Shown piece after piece: positions 13,171-23,169 of a stretch of 49,114 nt of DNA. This stretch comes from Branchiostoma floridae (taxonomy: Eukaryota > Chordata > Leptocardii > Amphioxiformes > Branchiostomatidae). The position numbers and the translations under genes are program-made. Numbering within the stretch: position 1 is the stretch's first letter; the number at the start of each line of letters is the position of its first letter. The notes below the pieces were generated by a model. The model ran no database searches. It was not told the DNA's origin and saw only the letters and a program-made list of their open reading frames with translations. The DNA lies in the NCBI RefSeq assembly GCF_000003815.2, contig NW_023365849.1:6607-55720 (forward strand), given 5' to 3'.

Positions 13171-14510
13171 TTCTCTTGCCCTCGCATGTTCTAAGTTTAT
13201 GACCTTTGTGATCCTTTGTGATCCTTTGTCCTGTTCAGACTTTTTTTGTCAACCCTCCTAAGCTGGTTGTTTAATCGTTAGGCTCGACTGTTATGCAGCT
13301 GTGGAGTAGAATGGACTGGGGATGATCCTGGTTTTTGATGCAGAAAAACGTTAGGGGCTCAAGTCGCGCTTTTATGACACGTCACATCAATTATCTAAAA
13401 CATAACTTTGTCTTTCCTTCACACAGTAACTCCCCCCAAAAAACCGTCAGATAACCGTAAGATAATCATACTGACTTACTTGATACTTGATAAGGTCTCT
13501 TCATCGTTGTGCCAAGTGGTCTGCATCAAGGCAACGTCTCTTGTGGACCATCCTGCGCCATTCCATGCAATTCTGGGCCGTCACTTCTACGTCTCTAAGA
13601 TAATCATACGAACCCAGATTGTAATAGAATGTTACAACTTCCGCTGTCTATACGTGTTGCTCATCTTCTAAGGTTGTGCCCCTTTGTTAATAATGTCTAT
13701 GGTTCTATTTTATTAATGAGGTTCAAACGTTGATTCAAAGAATAAAGCTTCTGCAACTGTTAACATATGGATTGTAGTTTTACATGAATAGATTGATACT
13801 CTAAAGAGGGCGTCTTTTCAACTAAAAGTAAACTTGGATTATAGCAGTTAGTAGGGATATCATCAGGTTAATTTGACTCTTCAGACAATAACGATGTTAC
13901 CTGGTTTGGATATGTCTTCTCGACATTGCAGAGTGGACCGTGAAACAGCATCAAGATTGCTTCGCCAAGGGAGTGCATCCTATGGCAAAGACAAGAAAAG
14001 CGCCGCCCAACGGTTAAAATTATCATTGCAGGAAAACCCGCATCCGTCATGGTCAAAACTAACTTGGATGGTATCACATCAAACAGGCCATACAAGATCG
14101 ATGCACAAAGTCTGGAAGACTGGTATCATTCACCAAGTTGACTACTACATGTACATCGAACTAGTTTCCCTTCTACAACTACGGTCATGGCTACATGTTT
14201 AAAATTAATGATGTCGTCATCCATAAAACTTACCTGCCGTGGCCTTGCTGACATTGTATTTCCATGTCCCGTGAACAGCAGTACAGAAGAGGTTGGTGCC
14301 CATCATAAGCTGTGGTGTTAGAAACTACTGCACGAGTCTCCCAACAAGACGATGTGTCAGCTCTGGCCCGTGGGTCTACCTGGACAAGCTCAGTCAGTGG
14401 TGACCAGTGGTGACCAGAACTGCATGCAAAGAATAATCTTTGTGTACTATTCACAGCGTCACACCTGTCCCCGCGCGCCACAGACAGGTGGTCAGTTAAC
14501 TCAATTTTGG
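13171..14510. other. Gene-poor stretch
   Basis: It contains open frames of 75-119 codons on both strands (for example 13873-14202 plus and 14230-14589 minus). They overlap each other, lack recognisable motifs and have no coding-like composition. I call no gene here. Confidence 0.5.
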
Positions 14511-14517
14511 AGGGTAA

Positions 14518-14575
14518 CCAATCAGAGGAGTTATGCAAATGTGCACGTATGCTAATGAGTGCAGGGGTATAAAAG
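14518..14575 (+). promoter_or_regulatory. Putative core promoter: CCAAT, octamer, TATA
   Basis: CCAATCAG at 14518-14525, the octamer ATGCAAAT at 14533-14540 and TATAAAAG at 14568-14575 occur in a canonical order and spacing. CCAAT plus octamer plus TATA is the layout of histone H2B-type and some small-RNA promoters. No histone reading frame follows within the next kilobase and no clear transcript can be named. This is a motif match only and may be chance or a transposon promoter. Confidence 0.3.
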
Positions 14576-14848
14576 GGAAAGATTATCACAAAAAAGGCGC
14601 ACAGTTTGACTTTGGGGAGGAAGATAAAAAGGTGGTTGGCAGAAACAGGCGAAAATTAAAGTCGGGTCAATTAGGGACAGTAGGAAGGGTATGAGGGTGT
14701 TGAGATATAAAGAAGAAGGTATCTTTACCCTAAACACCCAACCATCCTCTCTAATTTCTTATGGCTTGGGAAAGGTACTCGGCTCGCTCTCTGCTCAAGG
14801 ATGGAGATCTTTGAGGTTGACACACATCCCCAACATATTTTCAGAATT

Positions 14849-15149
14849 TCGAGTTCCAAAGGCGCGAGGCGGCACAAGGAGGACCATGGAAATTTTGAAA
14901 TCTTGACCCTCTAAAATGATATTTCCTGCATTCTGATGGGCAAATTTTGCTGGCAGACTAAGCTAACTTCAATGACATTTCTATTTGAAAAAAAAGAAGA
15001 TTTTTGAGGGTATATACCATATTTTTACCATGTCGATGACCGAAGCCGAAGGTGAAAGGAGTCGCAAGTGAGGTCCGGCGAAATTTTGAATTCTTGATCC
15101 TCTGAAACGCAATTTCCTGTGTTTTGAAGGACTAAATTTACTGGTAGAC
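14849..15149. repeat. Diverged tandem pair of about 110 bp
   Basis: Copies at about 14849-14962 and 15042-15149 share GAAATTTTGAA, CTTGA-CCTCT-AAA, ATTTCCTG-TTTGA and CTGG-AGACTA. The spacing is about 190 bp. Both are diverged and noncoding. Confidence 0.6.
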
Positions 15150-15159
15150 TACGTTTCGA

Positions 15160-15375
15160 CTTACGAAATTTGGGAGGCCAGCTACGATTTACGGGTAATT
15201 TTTAGGCTTAATTACGCTTTACGTGAAATTTTTAGGCTAGATTACGGCTTACGTGAAATACACTGGCTACGCTTTACGGTAAATTTTCCATCCTCACTAC
15301 GAATTACGTGAAATAAAATAGCTTACCCTACGAATTACGGGAATTAAAAAGGCCTGCCTACGCCTTACGGAAAAG
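15160..15375. repeat. Degenerate short repeats with core TACGNNTTACG
   Basis: Seven variants of a TACG-NN-TTACG core, usually followed by GAAATT or TGAAAT, occur every 25-35 bp: ACGATTTACGG, ACGCTTTACG, ACGGCTTACG, ACGCTTTACGG, ACGAATTACG twice and ACGCCTTACGG. Only the core is conserved, while the spacer sequence varies. Confidence 0.65.
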
Positions 15376-15430
15376 AGCATGCAGACCCTCAGGAAGGTGG
15401 AAATCGGGTTCTTGGTCCCTTAGCATAAGG

Positions 15431-15456
15431 AGCTTTTATCAAGATTGATAAAAGCT
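15431..15456. repeat. Perfect hairpin, 12-bp arms, 2-nt loop
   Basis: AGCTTTTATCAA (15431-15442) and its exact reverse complement TTGATAAAAGCT (15445-15456) are separated by GA. It lacks the histone 3' stem-loop consensus. Function unknown. Confidence 0.85.
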
Positions 15457-16085
15457 TCTTGCTTAGCAAGACAACTTTCCCAGCCAGAGAAGGCCAATTG
15501 CTTATTATGCTCTTTTGTTCTTCAATCAATCACAAACAATACTAAACCAACAGACTGTATACATCAGAACTGCACTGCTTCCCAATGTTGTGCTTTGTGG
15601 CTTGGGTGGTAAGGGTTTACGATTATGACTTACAATTGTATTTTGGCCCAGGTTCTAATTGTCTACAAGAGTATAAAGGGGTTGCATTTCATTTGCTAAT
15701 CGACGTGCAGTCTGATAACAGTTATTAGACTGCACGTCGATCATTAAACAGAAGGTCACTAGTCACAAACATTCGACTAAAATATATGATGCACAAAGTA
15801 AAGGTGTTTGTCTTTTGAATCCAGCTTAACTTAGAAATGTACCAGAAATTTTTTACATGACATTGTGTTGTTCTGGTTAGAGTCTGTTGTGTTTACTAGT
15901 ATTGTCAAATAATATACTCCACGATCCAATAAAGCCATTCTAGCTTTGTGCAAATCACTTTCAAAGTAACATTTTCGTACTTCTAGCTCTGTATAGTCAA
16001 TCAATTCAAATTGTTACAAATGGTATCTGTATTAATATTGTATCACACAATCGATTGACATAAATCAGCTAAAATAGATTGTAAA
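15457..16085. other. AT-rich noncoding stretch with a second hairpin
   Basis: Apart from the inverted repeat at 15699-15741, no gene or RNA is recognisable. A CAATAAAG polyadenylation-type signal occurs near 15928 on the plus strand with no identifiable gene upstream. Confidence 0.5.
15699..15741. repeat. Near-perfect inverted repeat, 15-bp perfect arms
   Basis: ATCGACGTGCAGTCT at 15699-15713 is exactly complementary to 15727-15741. The pairing continues inward (ATAAC/GTTAT) with a single G-T wobble, leaving a one-base loop. The whole 43-nt segment is therefore close to a full palindrome. Confidence 0.85.
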
Positions 16086-16102
16086 AGTACTCACTACATA
16101 CT

Positions 16103-16696
16103 GATGAAGTCCACAGCCAAATGTCAGTATTAGCGACGGAATGCCCGTGGATTTCATCACTATATACTGATGAAGTCCACAGCCAAATGTCAGTATTAGC
16201 GGCGGAATGCCCGTGGATTTCATCACTACATACTGATGAAGTCTACAGCCAAATGCCAGTATTAGCGACGGAATGCCCGTGGATTTCATCACTACATACT
16301 GATGAAGTCCACAGCCAAATATCAGTATTAGCGACGGAATGCCCGTGGATTTCATCACTACATACTGATGAAGTCCACAGCTAAATGTCAGTATTAGCGA
16401 CGGAATGCCCGTGGATTTCATCACTACATACTGATGAAGTCCACAGCCAAATGTCAGTATTAGCGGCGGAATGCCCGTGGATTTCATCACTACATACTGA
16501 TGAAGTCCACAGCCAAATGTCAGTATTAGCGGCGGAATGCCCGTGGATTTCATCACTACATACTGATGAAGTCCACAGCCAAATGTCAGTATTAGCGACG
16601 GAATGCCCGTGGATTTCATCACTACATACTGATGAAGTCCACAGCCAAATGTCAGTATTAGCGGCGGAATGCCCGTGGATTTCATCACTACATATC
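16103..16696. repeat. 66-bp minisatellite, nine units
   Basis: GATGAAGTCCACAG recurs at 16103, 16169, 16235, 16301, 16367, 16433, 16499, 16565 and 16631, exactly 66 bp apart. Each unit carries at its far end CCGTGGATTTCATC, which is complementary to its start, so each unit can fold as a stem with a loop of about 30 nt. Because 66 is divisible by 3, both strands stay open (for example 16065-16688 minus and 16385-16864 plus). The predicted 22-residue repeats are by-products, not evidence of a protein. Confidence 0.95.
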
Positions 16697-16799
16697 GATG
16701 AAATCCACAGCTGTGGAGTTCATCATCCTTCTACCGATGAAATCCACAGCTGTGGATTTCATCAACATAGTGATGAACTCCACAGCTGTGGAGTTCATC
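16697..16799. repeat. Three consecutive 28-bp palindromes ending the minisatellite
   Basis: Palindromes lie at 16697-16724, 16736-16763 and 16772-16799. Each half is GATGAANTCCACAG joined directly to its complement at CAGCTG. The second has A/T at the variable position, the third has C/G, both perfectly paired; the first carries a mismatch. The first begins exactly 9 x 66 bp from the first minisatellite unit, so it occupies the tenth unit's position with the loop removed. Confidence 0.92.
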
Positions 16800-16845
16800 G
16801 ATCCACGGTCCTTGCAATTGGATATACCTCTAAAAACTATGCCCG

Positions 16846-17052
16846 ACCATGTCACGAATTGTGACGAGCTATCATAAAGCAGATATCATCAACAGTGAAC
16901 TCATTCGTGGAAAATCATGATTATCAATTTGTACCTTTTACGGTCTAATGATGACATCTAGTGGAACAAATACGCAATTCAACATATTCATACCCAGCGT
17001 AACCCTTTTTACAGCCTACAAAAGCGCCCTACAGTACAGTATAATCAACAAT
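16846..17052. repeat. Dispersed repeat, copy 1 (partner at 21018-21246)
   Basis: It shares GTGACGAG, TATCATAAAGC, GGTCTAATRATGACATCTAG, TTCATAC and AAAAGCGCC in the same order with 21018-21246. The two are diverged noncoding copies in direct orientation. Confidence 0.65.
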
Positions 17053-17277
17053 GGATTCATACTTTGGTAGCAAAAGGCCCCCGTTGAGAGTCTTACTTTT
17101 CATTGGTTGTTAGACCTTGATGGTAAAGTGCTGACCCTGTACAATGATGATCGACCACAGTGGCTGTCAGTCACGCTGAGCTACCAGCTTTCATCACTAG
17201 GCGGCGCTTCAATACCGCGGCAATCGGAACGTAAGCTATGCGATTGCCGGGAGCCTTTGATTGCCCACGTATGTGTT

Positions 17278-17715
17278 TATTATATTTCAGCCATACATAG
17301 TATGGTGAAATATATTGTATTCGTAATGTTTCTTTCTTCTTCTTTCTTTCTCCTGTCAAATCTTCAAAGTGATTCATCTCCGCCGTTCCTGGACCGAATG
17401 ACCTGAAATTTGGCACAGGGGTAGAATGGGCCAATACCTTGATGCTTTTTTCTCAGTTTTTTCATATCTGCCTCTAAAATGATTTTATTGAGGTTTCAAG
17501 GTCATGTTTTGACCAAAATAAAATATATTGTCCCCCTGTACCCTGGTCTTACAATGGAATGGCCTGAAATTTGGTGTAGATAGGCATTAGATAGTTGGTA
17601 AAATGATCCAAGTAAAAGTTTTGACATAAACTACTTTAAAATAATTAATTTTGGCACTTTTCTGAGGGGTAATTTGTTTTCTTTTAGCCTCCTGGCGTGA
17701 CCTTCCGTGACCCCG
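17278..17715 (+). mobile_element. Noncoding interspersed element, copy A
   Basis: A closely related copy lies inverted at about 44655-45118 and a more diverged direct copy at about 18237-18600. Copy A starts with a hairpin: TATATTTCA-G-CCATAC (17281-17296) pairs with GTATGGTGAAATATA (17300-17314) with one bulged base. Next come TTCTTTCTCCTGTCAAATC, paired AAATTTGG motifs, a CCCTG-ACCCTGG segment, and finally CCTCCTGGCGTGACCTTC. There is no coding capacity. The terminal hairpin suggests a non-autonomous DNA element, but I cannot assign the superfamily. The open frame at 17107-17406 crosses its boundary and is rejected as a gene. Confidence 0.7.
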
Positions 17716-17759
17716 CGCGGAGTCCACACCTGTGCGCGAAGAGCGAAGGCTAATTAATA

Positions 17760-17900
17760 TTCATAAGCGGGGCCCCACGATTCCGTATGTGTTCCCGCCA
17801 GAATTTTTTTCGGGGGCCGCCGAAGAACGCCGAAGGCCCCGGCCCGGCAGGGTCCAGGGGCAGAGCCCCGTTGGGGGTCCCAGGGGGGCGAAGCCCACCT
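17760..17900. repeat. GC-rich hairpin module
   Basis: This is an island of about 140 bp of very high GC within AT-rich DNA. It contains a direct pair, GGTCCAGGGGCAGAGCCCCG at 17851-17870 and GGTCCCAGGGGGGCGAAGCC at 17877-17896. Each carries a GGGG-loop-CCCC-like hairpin, and a GGCCCCGGCCCGG motif precedes them. It is noncoding. Confidence 0.65.
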
Positions 17901-18236
17901 GAAACTCTTGCACTTTAGGCTATTCAGAAGGCTTATTGTATCAGTTTTTAGGGGCATTTCTGTAAGAATCACAGCAGTCACTTAACTTCTCTTCGGGAGT
18001 TTAGCGTAACAGTATTTCAGGTCAAACCGCCAAAGGCAACTAAAAACAAACTTTAACGTTAATGACTTCAACAGTACTTATAACTTTTGTCCCGTTTGCC
18101 ATCCGAAGTTTAATCGCTATCGATGGTATTTTCGCTGCACTGTTAGCTCCGTACGTTTTTAGCAAGGTCCGTTTATCACGTAACTGCTGTGTTTCAGAAA
18201 TCTCACGGACTTATGCTTACAAACACGTAAATTTCT

Positions 18237-18600
18237 AACTTGTGTTTCTTCTTCTTCTTTCTTTCTCCTGTCAAATCTTCAAAGCGATTCATCTCCGTCG
18301 GTCTTGGACCGAATTAATGACTTGAAATTTGGCGAAAGGGTAGAGTGGACCAATACCCACGTGCTCTTTTTTCATTTTTTTTTTAAATGACTTTAAAATG
18401 ATTTTATTTAAGTTCTTTTGCGTTTTTCTGACCAAACTTTATATTTGAGCCTCCTGTGCCCTGGTATTAAGTCCAAAGTTCCCCAAATGGTATGGTAGTG
18501 CATGGTATGTTTACTTACAGGACTCCGTTATCATTTTTGGTTAAAAACCACTTCAAAATGATTTATTGGGGAATTCTCTGCTCAATTCCTACGATTTTGG
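18237..18600 (+). mobile_element. Noncoding interspersed element, diverged copy B
   Basis: It repeats the order of copy A: TTCTTTCTCCTGTCAAATC, AAAGCGATTCATCTCCG, TTGGACCGAA, GAAATTTGGCG, GGACCAATACC, AAAATGATTTTATT, TGCCCTGGTATTA. More diverged than copies A and C, and it lacks the starting hairpin. Confidence 0.65.
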
Positions 18601-19740
18601 GCGTCAACAATAGAACGCATGGTCAACTCCAGGCCACCTGCGTGTAAATCAATTAGCCGTTCAGCCAACCAACAACCAGAAGCACGCCACCGTAAAGCAG
18701 CTGGCAGCTGGCCCACCCCGTCTAAAGCAATTAGCCGTTCAGCCAATCCGCAACTAGAAGCAACAGATTATGAATCTGATTGGCTAAGCTTCGCGTGATA
18801 TTTGGATCCGACCATTTAAGATTTTACGGGGGTCTGAGACATTTGTTTGACCGTATGATAGCAAATGCAAAGCATACAGGAATATACTGTAAAATTCTAT
18901 AAAAATAAACAAATATTTCCAGACAGAGACACGGTATAAACAAGGAAAGACATATTCAGGCCCGACATTTTTTCGTAGGATTCTTTGATACATCCACCCC
19001 TGTAGGTTATTTGAACTGATCCGGGTCAGACATCCGGGGTTTTTCCACAGGACCACTCACATGCACTGGCTGGCTGCAGACGACAATTTTGCTACAACAG
19101 CGCGCAGCGCGCCGTACAGAAGACTATTTTGCCTCGTCCTACGTCAAATTTTGCGTCAGCTGTCGTCTTATACAGCAGAATATATCATCAGGTAAGAACT
19201 GGCTAATCTTGCTTTCTTCCCTCCGTTGTTTTTTTGACGAGTTAATTCATTTTGGTAGTAACGTTTCCAAAGTGTAACGTTAATTACTGTGTAGCTTTTT
19301 GTTGTGTACATTTTTCAGACGACATAAACGTGAACCGTCTTGGTTCTTTCTGACGTAAATTTACTCTGTAACTTTCTCCAATATTGAAAAAAACAAACAC
19401 ATCAACGTTAACCAACAGATAGTTCTTCAAATCTTGTCAGGTAACAAGTGATTAACTTTCTACCCTTCATTATAATTTTGTCTTTCAACGCCGTGTGTTA
19501 GAGATTCATTGTAGTCATGTGAAAGAAAAATATGTGTTTGTGTGGGGAGGGGGGCATTCCCAGATTCACTGTCGACACAGCTGATAGACTATCGAGTGTA
19601 TGTTTAGTGTATGTTTAGTGTATGATTCAGCAGACCGAGTACATAAGTTAGATAGCTTGTAACCAATATTATTTGATTCAGTGGACTGGGTATAAGCCTT
19701 CTCACATTAGTTAGGGCGCATGTGCGGCGACAGGAATTCT
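18600..19740. other. Intergenic stretch with a short direct duplication
   Basis: CAATTAGCCGTTCAGCCAA occurs twice, near 18650 and 18727, in a duplication of roughly 80 bp. A TGTATGTTTAG repeat lies near 19600. No gene is supported. Confidence 0.5.
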
Positions 19741-19747
19741 AGGTAAT

Positions 19748-19788
19748 ATGTCAAAGGGTAAGGCACACAAAAAGAAAACAAAACCCGT
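19748..19788 (+). other. Possible N-terminal coding start cut by an assembly gap
   Basis: ATG at 19748 opens a Lys-rich start, MSKGKAHKKKTKP, which runs into the N gap at 19789. The sequence just upstream (CATGTGCGGCGACAGGAATT at 19721-19740) resembles the sequence near 31387. A short basic N-terminus is weak evidence, and after the gap the frame ends within 20 codons. I keep it as a low-confidence possible exon. Confidence 0.15.
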
Positions 19789-19888
19789 NNNNNNNNNNNN
19801 NNNNNNNNNNNNNNNNNNNNNNNNNNNNNNNNNNNNNNNNNNNNNNNNNNNNNNNNNNNNNNNNNNNNNNNNNNNNNNNNNNNNNNNN
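19789..19888. other. Assembly gap (100 N)
   Basis: Exactly 100 N, a nominal-length gap. Confidence 0.95.
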
Positions 19889-22590
19889 AAAAATACCGTT
19901 GACGTTGTATTTATTCAATGTATTCTTGTTTTATACGTAACGACTAAGATTTGAATTTGGCAGTCGACCAAAAAGTGACAACTTATAGGAACTACTGTAC
20001 ACCAGACCAATTGTATTGGTAAATTACAAATGAAACATACAATTACACTTTTGTTGAAGTGCCTAAAATTTCGTGATTCTTGGTCTTAAAAGGTCGCATT
20101 TTGAGTTCAATGTCAAATAAGCCTCAAAACTTCAAACCCCTTTGAGAGTCTTTCGCGATTTCCCCATTCCCGAAAAGACGGAAATTTGGCAATTTGGCGG
20201 TCTCCTTCCTTCACCACTTTTCATGATACGGCCGCGAGCGGTACTGCAGTTTAGGCTCTTGTAGGGTATACCGTCCCAATTTGTAAAATGGAAAATACAA
20301 GAGAAATTAGAAATATAGCCAGTTAAAACTTTCCCCAATAGGCCCAGAAACCTTTGCATATGCATAGAATGACATTTAAAGTTCAAGTTGACATACAAAG
20401 GGTCGTTTGTACGCAACGCGCGAGGAGCCCATATAACATCATGTCCTCCCATCGAAGCGCCACCTACATTCAGGTACACATCATATCTTGTACGTAATGA
20501 GCATGTTAAGGATATATGTGGACATCATCCGGTAACTTTTAACTACCTTGGCCCCACACTCATCCACTTATTTGTTTATTTGGGTGAGAAATTATCAGAG
20601 AATCTCTCAGAAACTACTACGAAATTTCACCTCAACATCTGCTTCGAGACCTTATCAGTAATCTGCAAGCAGATGTTAAGGGTGTGTAGAAGGGGGAGAA
20701 CCGTTTTGCTTTACTGTCAATCAGTTCATATTATAATCATCAGGACATCAGACCACAAAATTACATGGAATACAAAAAATACCACAAGAACATACAGTCA
20801 TAGATGACACCTTCCTAGGCCTCATGTTGAAAGATTACAAATAAACAAACGAAAACAATAGTGATTTCCTGTTTATCGTGTCATTACTGTTCTTCGTGTT
20901 TTTTTTTTGTTTTTTTTTTGCGTGCGCTTATATTGCCTTTTAGGTGCCGTTTTGCAATTTGTACCACAATATACGATGTAACGTTTTCACAGTACGCATG
21001 AAAGCACCCTCCAGTGACGAGTTAACGTTATCATAAAGCATAAAACAATAGGCTGGTTCCAGGGAAATCAAAGACTTCCGTTGATACTTTTGTGGCGTTC
21101 AGGGTCTAATAATGACATCTAGCGGAAAGCGAAACAAAAATAAAATGCAATGCAACACATTCATACTTCTCAGTACAACGTCGCTTTGGCCTGCAAAAGC
21201 GCCTTCCAGTAACGAGTTATCAGAATGCAGTAATACCAACAACTAGAAAGGCCGACATTTGCTTCAGAGCAAATACAGCATATTTCAGCCATACCCGTTC
21301 CCATGCAAAATTGAACTGTTCCAAATCACCCCTGTGCGGAAATCAAACATTCTAACAGTAACTTCTCGAAATGAACGACAAGAAAGGCCGACATTTACTT
21401 ATGAGCAAATGCACCATTTTCACTCCGCCCCTCTGCCGATGCAACAATGTTCTTCCACAATCACACATATCGAAAAAAATAAACATTCCAAAATGGAGAT
21501 ATCTGTGGTCTGGTATTACAACAGAATAACATGGAATTTGGTATAAGGGTGCCCTCGACATATGCACGGTAGAACGAAACATTTTTGGCATACATCACTT
21601 CAAGAGGATTAATTTTTGGCCATTTTTAGTATCATTTTTGGCCCCTCTGTATTGCCATGGTATTGGAACAAAATTTTGTATGGAAATGCCTGTGATATAT
21701 ACCTCCAGGGCCTTTGCAATTTTGGTATTCATGTCTTGACAATGATGAAGTCTCTGGTCTTCTTGTATTAAAAAAAATGGTGATGGCATGTTGGATAGCA
21801 AGTGGGATGAAGTTCAGAATGATTATCTCTTCTCTCTCTTACAAACATACACACACACAGACAGCAAACAGTAAGAATGAAAAAAAAACTTTCAATTTTT
21901 ACAGTTTTACTTTCACAAAATTGCAATTTTACACTTGTCTGCTCTCACAATCTGATTGACTTAATGTAAATACAATGTAATTTGAGCTTAAGTTTTTACA
22001 TTGTTAAAAGTTAATCTGGAAAAATAGCAAACTACATACTAGATCTTATTCGCAGAAAATTACAATTCCGTCAAAATATATCTTTTCAGAATCGGTTGCG
22101 ATCAATATCTACGTGTCCTTTTCTGGCTGGTTGGAATCAAGTCAGTCTGCTTCTTCCACATACAGTCAAAGGCCAAGCTCTGCTTCTCTTCTGTAGAGGG
22201 GTATGGAGGACAGAAACAGGGAAAACAGGGAAAACAGGCCCTACCTGCTGTGTGTCATGAGCACAATGTTCTTACTGCTGAAAAAAAACAGAGACATGTC
22301 AATCTTTGTTTTACACATTTGTGGACGCTTCAAAATGTTAATGCACAATGCTTTTGAATGATAAAGGAATATTGCAACAGAGGTATAATAAATACATATA
22401 CACAACTTGTACTTGCAAATGAAAAGGTACAACTGACAGGATCAAAAAGGATTGACATGAATGAAATTAAAGCCATCATATAGAAGTCAAACCAGTGACA
22501 TTTGGTATAACATCTACACAAATTCTAAAAACAAGTCCAAAGGATGAATTAATATTAACAAAAATGATTCATAAATCCACATGGCTCCCA
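19889..22590. other. Gene-poor noncoding stretch
   Basis: Open frames of 60-139 codons (20388-20807 plus, 20132-20479 minus, 21259-21546 plus) have no recognisable motif. They overlap shadows on the other strand, and I call none of them. T-rich runs occur at 20899-20920. The dispersed repeat partner is at 21018-21246, and a weakly AAATTTGG-like repeat segment lies at about 21480-21690. Confidence 0.5.
21018..21246. repeat. Dispersed repeat, copy 2 (partner at 16846-17052)
   Basis: Direct-orientation relative of 16846-17052, sharing GTCTAATAATGACATCTAG and GCAAAAGCGCC. This copy contains extra sequence between the shared blocks. Confidence 0.6.
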
Positions 22591-22602
22591 ATCACTGAGC
22601 CT

Positions 22603-23165
22603 CCACCAGGCTCCCTCTTGTCCTTTGGCAAGAGCCGGAGCGGGAACCTTTGTCATTCCCCATCCCCCTTGCCACCACTGAATGTGCCGTGTGGCAAGGG
22701 CCGGAAGCTGGCAACAAATATTTCATTCACAGGCATCCACCAGGCTCCCTCTTACCACTTTTGGCAAGAGCCAGAGCGGGAACCTTTGTCATTCCCCATC
22801 CCCCTTGCCACCACTGAATATGCTGTGTGGCAAGGGCCGGAAGCTGGCGCCAAGTACTTCATTCACAGGCATCCACCAGGCTCCCTCTTACCAATTTTGG
22901 CAAGAGCCAGAGCGGGAACCTTTGTCATTCCCCATCCCCCTTGCCACCACTGAATGTGCCGTGTGGCAAGGGCCGGAAGCTGGCGCCAAGTACTTCATTC
23001 ACAGGCATCCACCAGGCTCCCTCTTACCACTTTTGGCAAGAGCCAGAGCGGGAACCTTTGTCATTCCCCATCCCCCTTGCCACCACTGAATATGCTGTGT
23101 GGCAAGGGCCGGAAGCTGGCGCCAAGTACTTCATTCACAGGCATCCACCAGGCTCCCTTTTCTCA
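22603..23165. repeat. 136-bp tandem repeat, about four copies
   Basis: CCACCAGGCTCCC recurs at 22603, 22737, 22873, 23009 and 23145, spacing 134-136 bp. The unit carries GGCAAGAGCC-GAGCGGGAACC, TTGTCATTCCCCATCCCC and GGCAAGGGCCGGAAGCTGG. Open frames here on the plus strand are repeat readings. It lies just downstream of the Helentron gene and is probably part of the element's 3' region. Confidence 0.9.
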
Positions 23166-23169
23166 TCCA

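Noticed and set aside
13873-14589. Overlapping ORFs of about 110-119 codons on both strands
   Set aside because: No recognisable domain, no coding bias, no splice context, and mutually exclusive on opposite strands.
15431-15456. Histone 3' stem-loop linked to the octamer/TATA promoter at 14518
   Set aside because: The sequence does not match the conserved histone stem (GGCTCTTTTCAGAGCC type) and there is no histone ORF between.
16065-16864. 207-residue (minus) and 159-residue (plus) proteins of 22-residue repeats
   Set aside because: They are readings of a 66-bp minisatellite that stays open on both strands because 66 is a multiple of three; no domain, and the repeat carries hairpin-type DNA structure.
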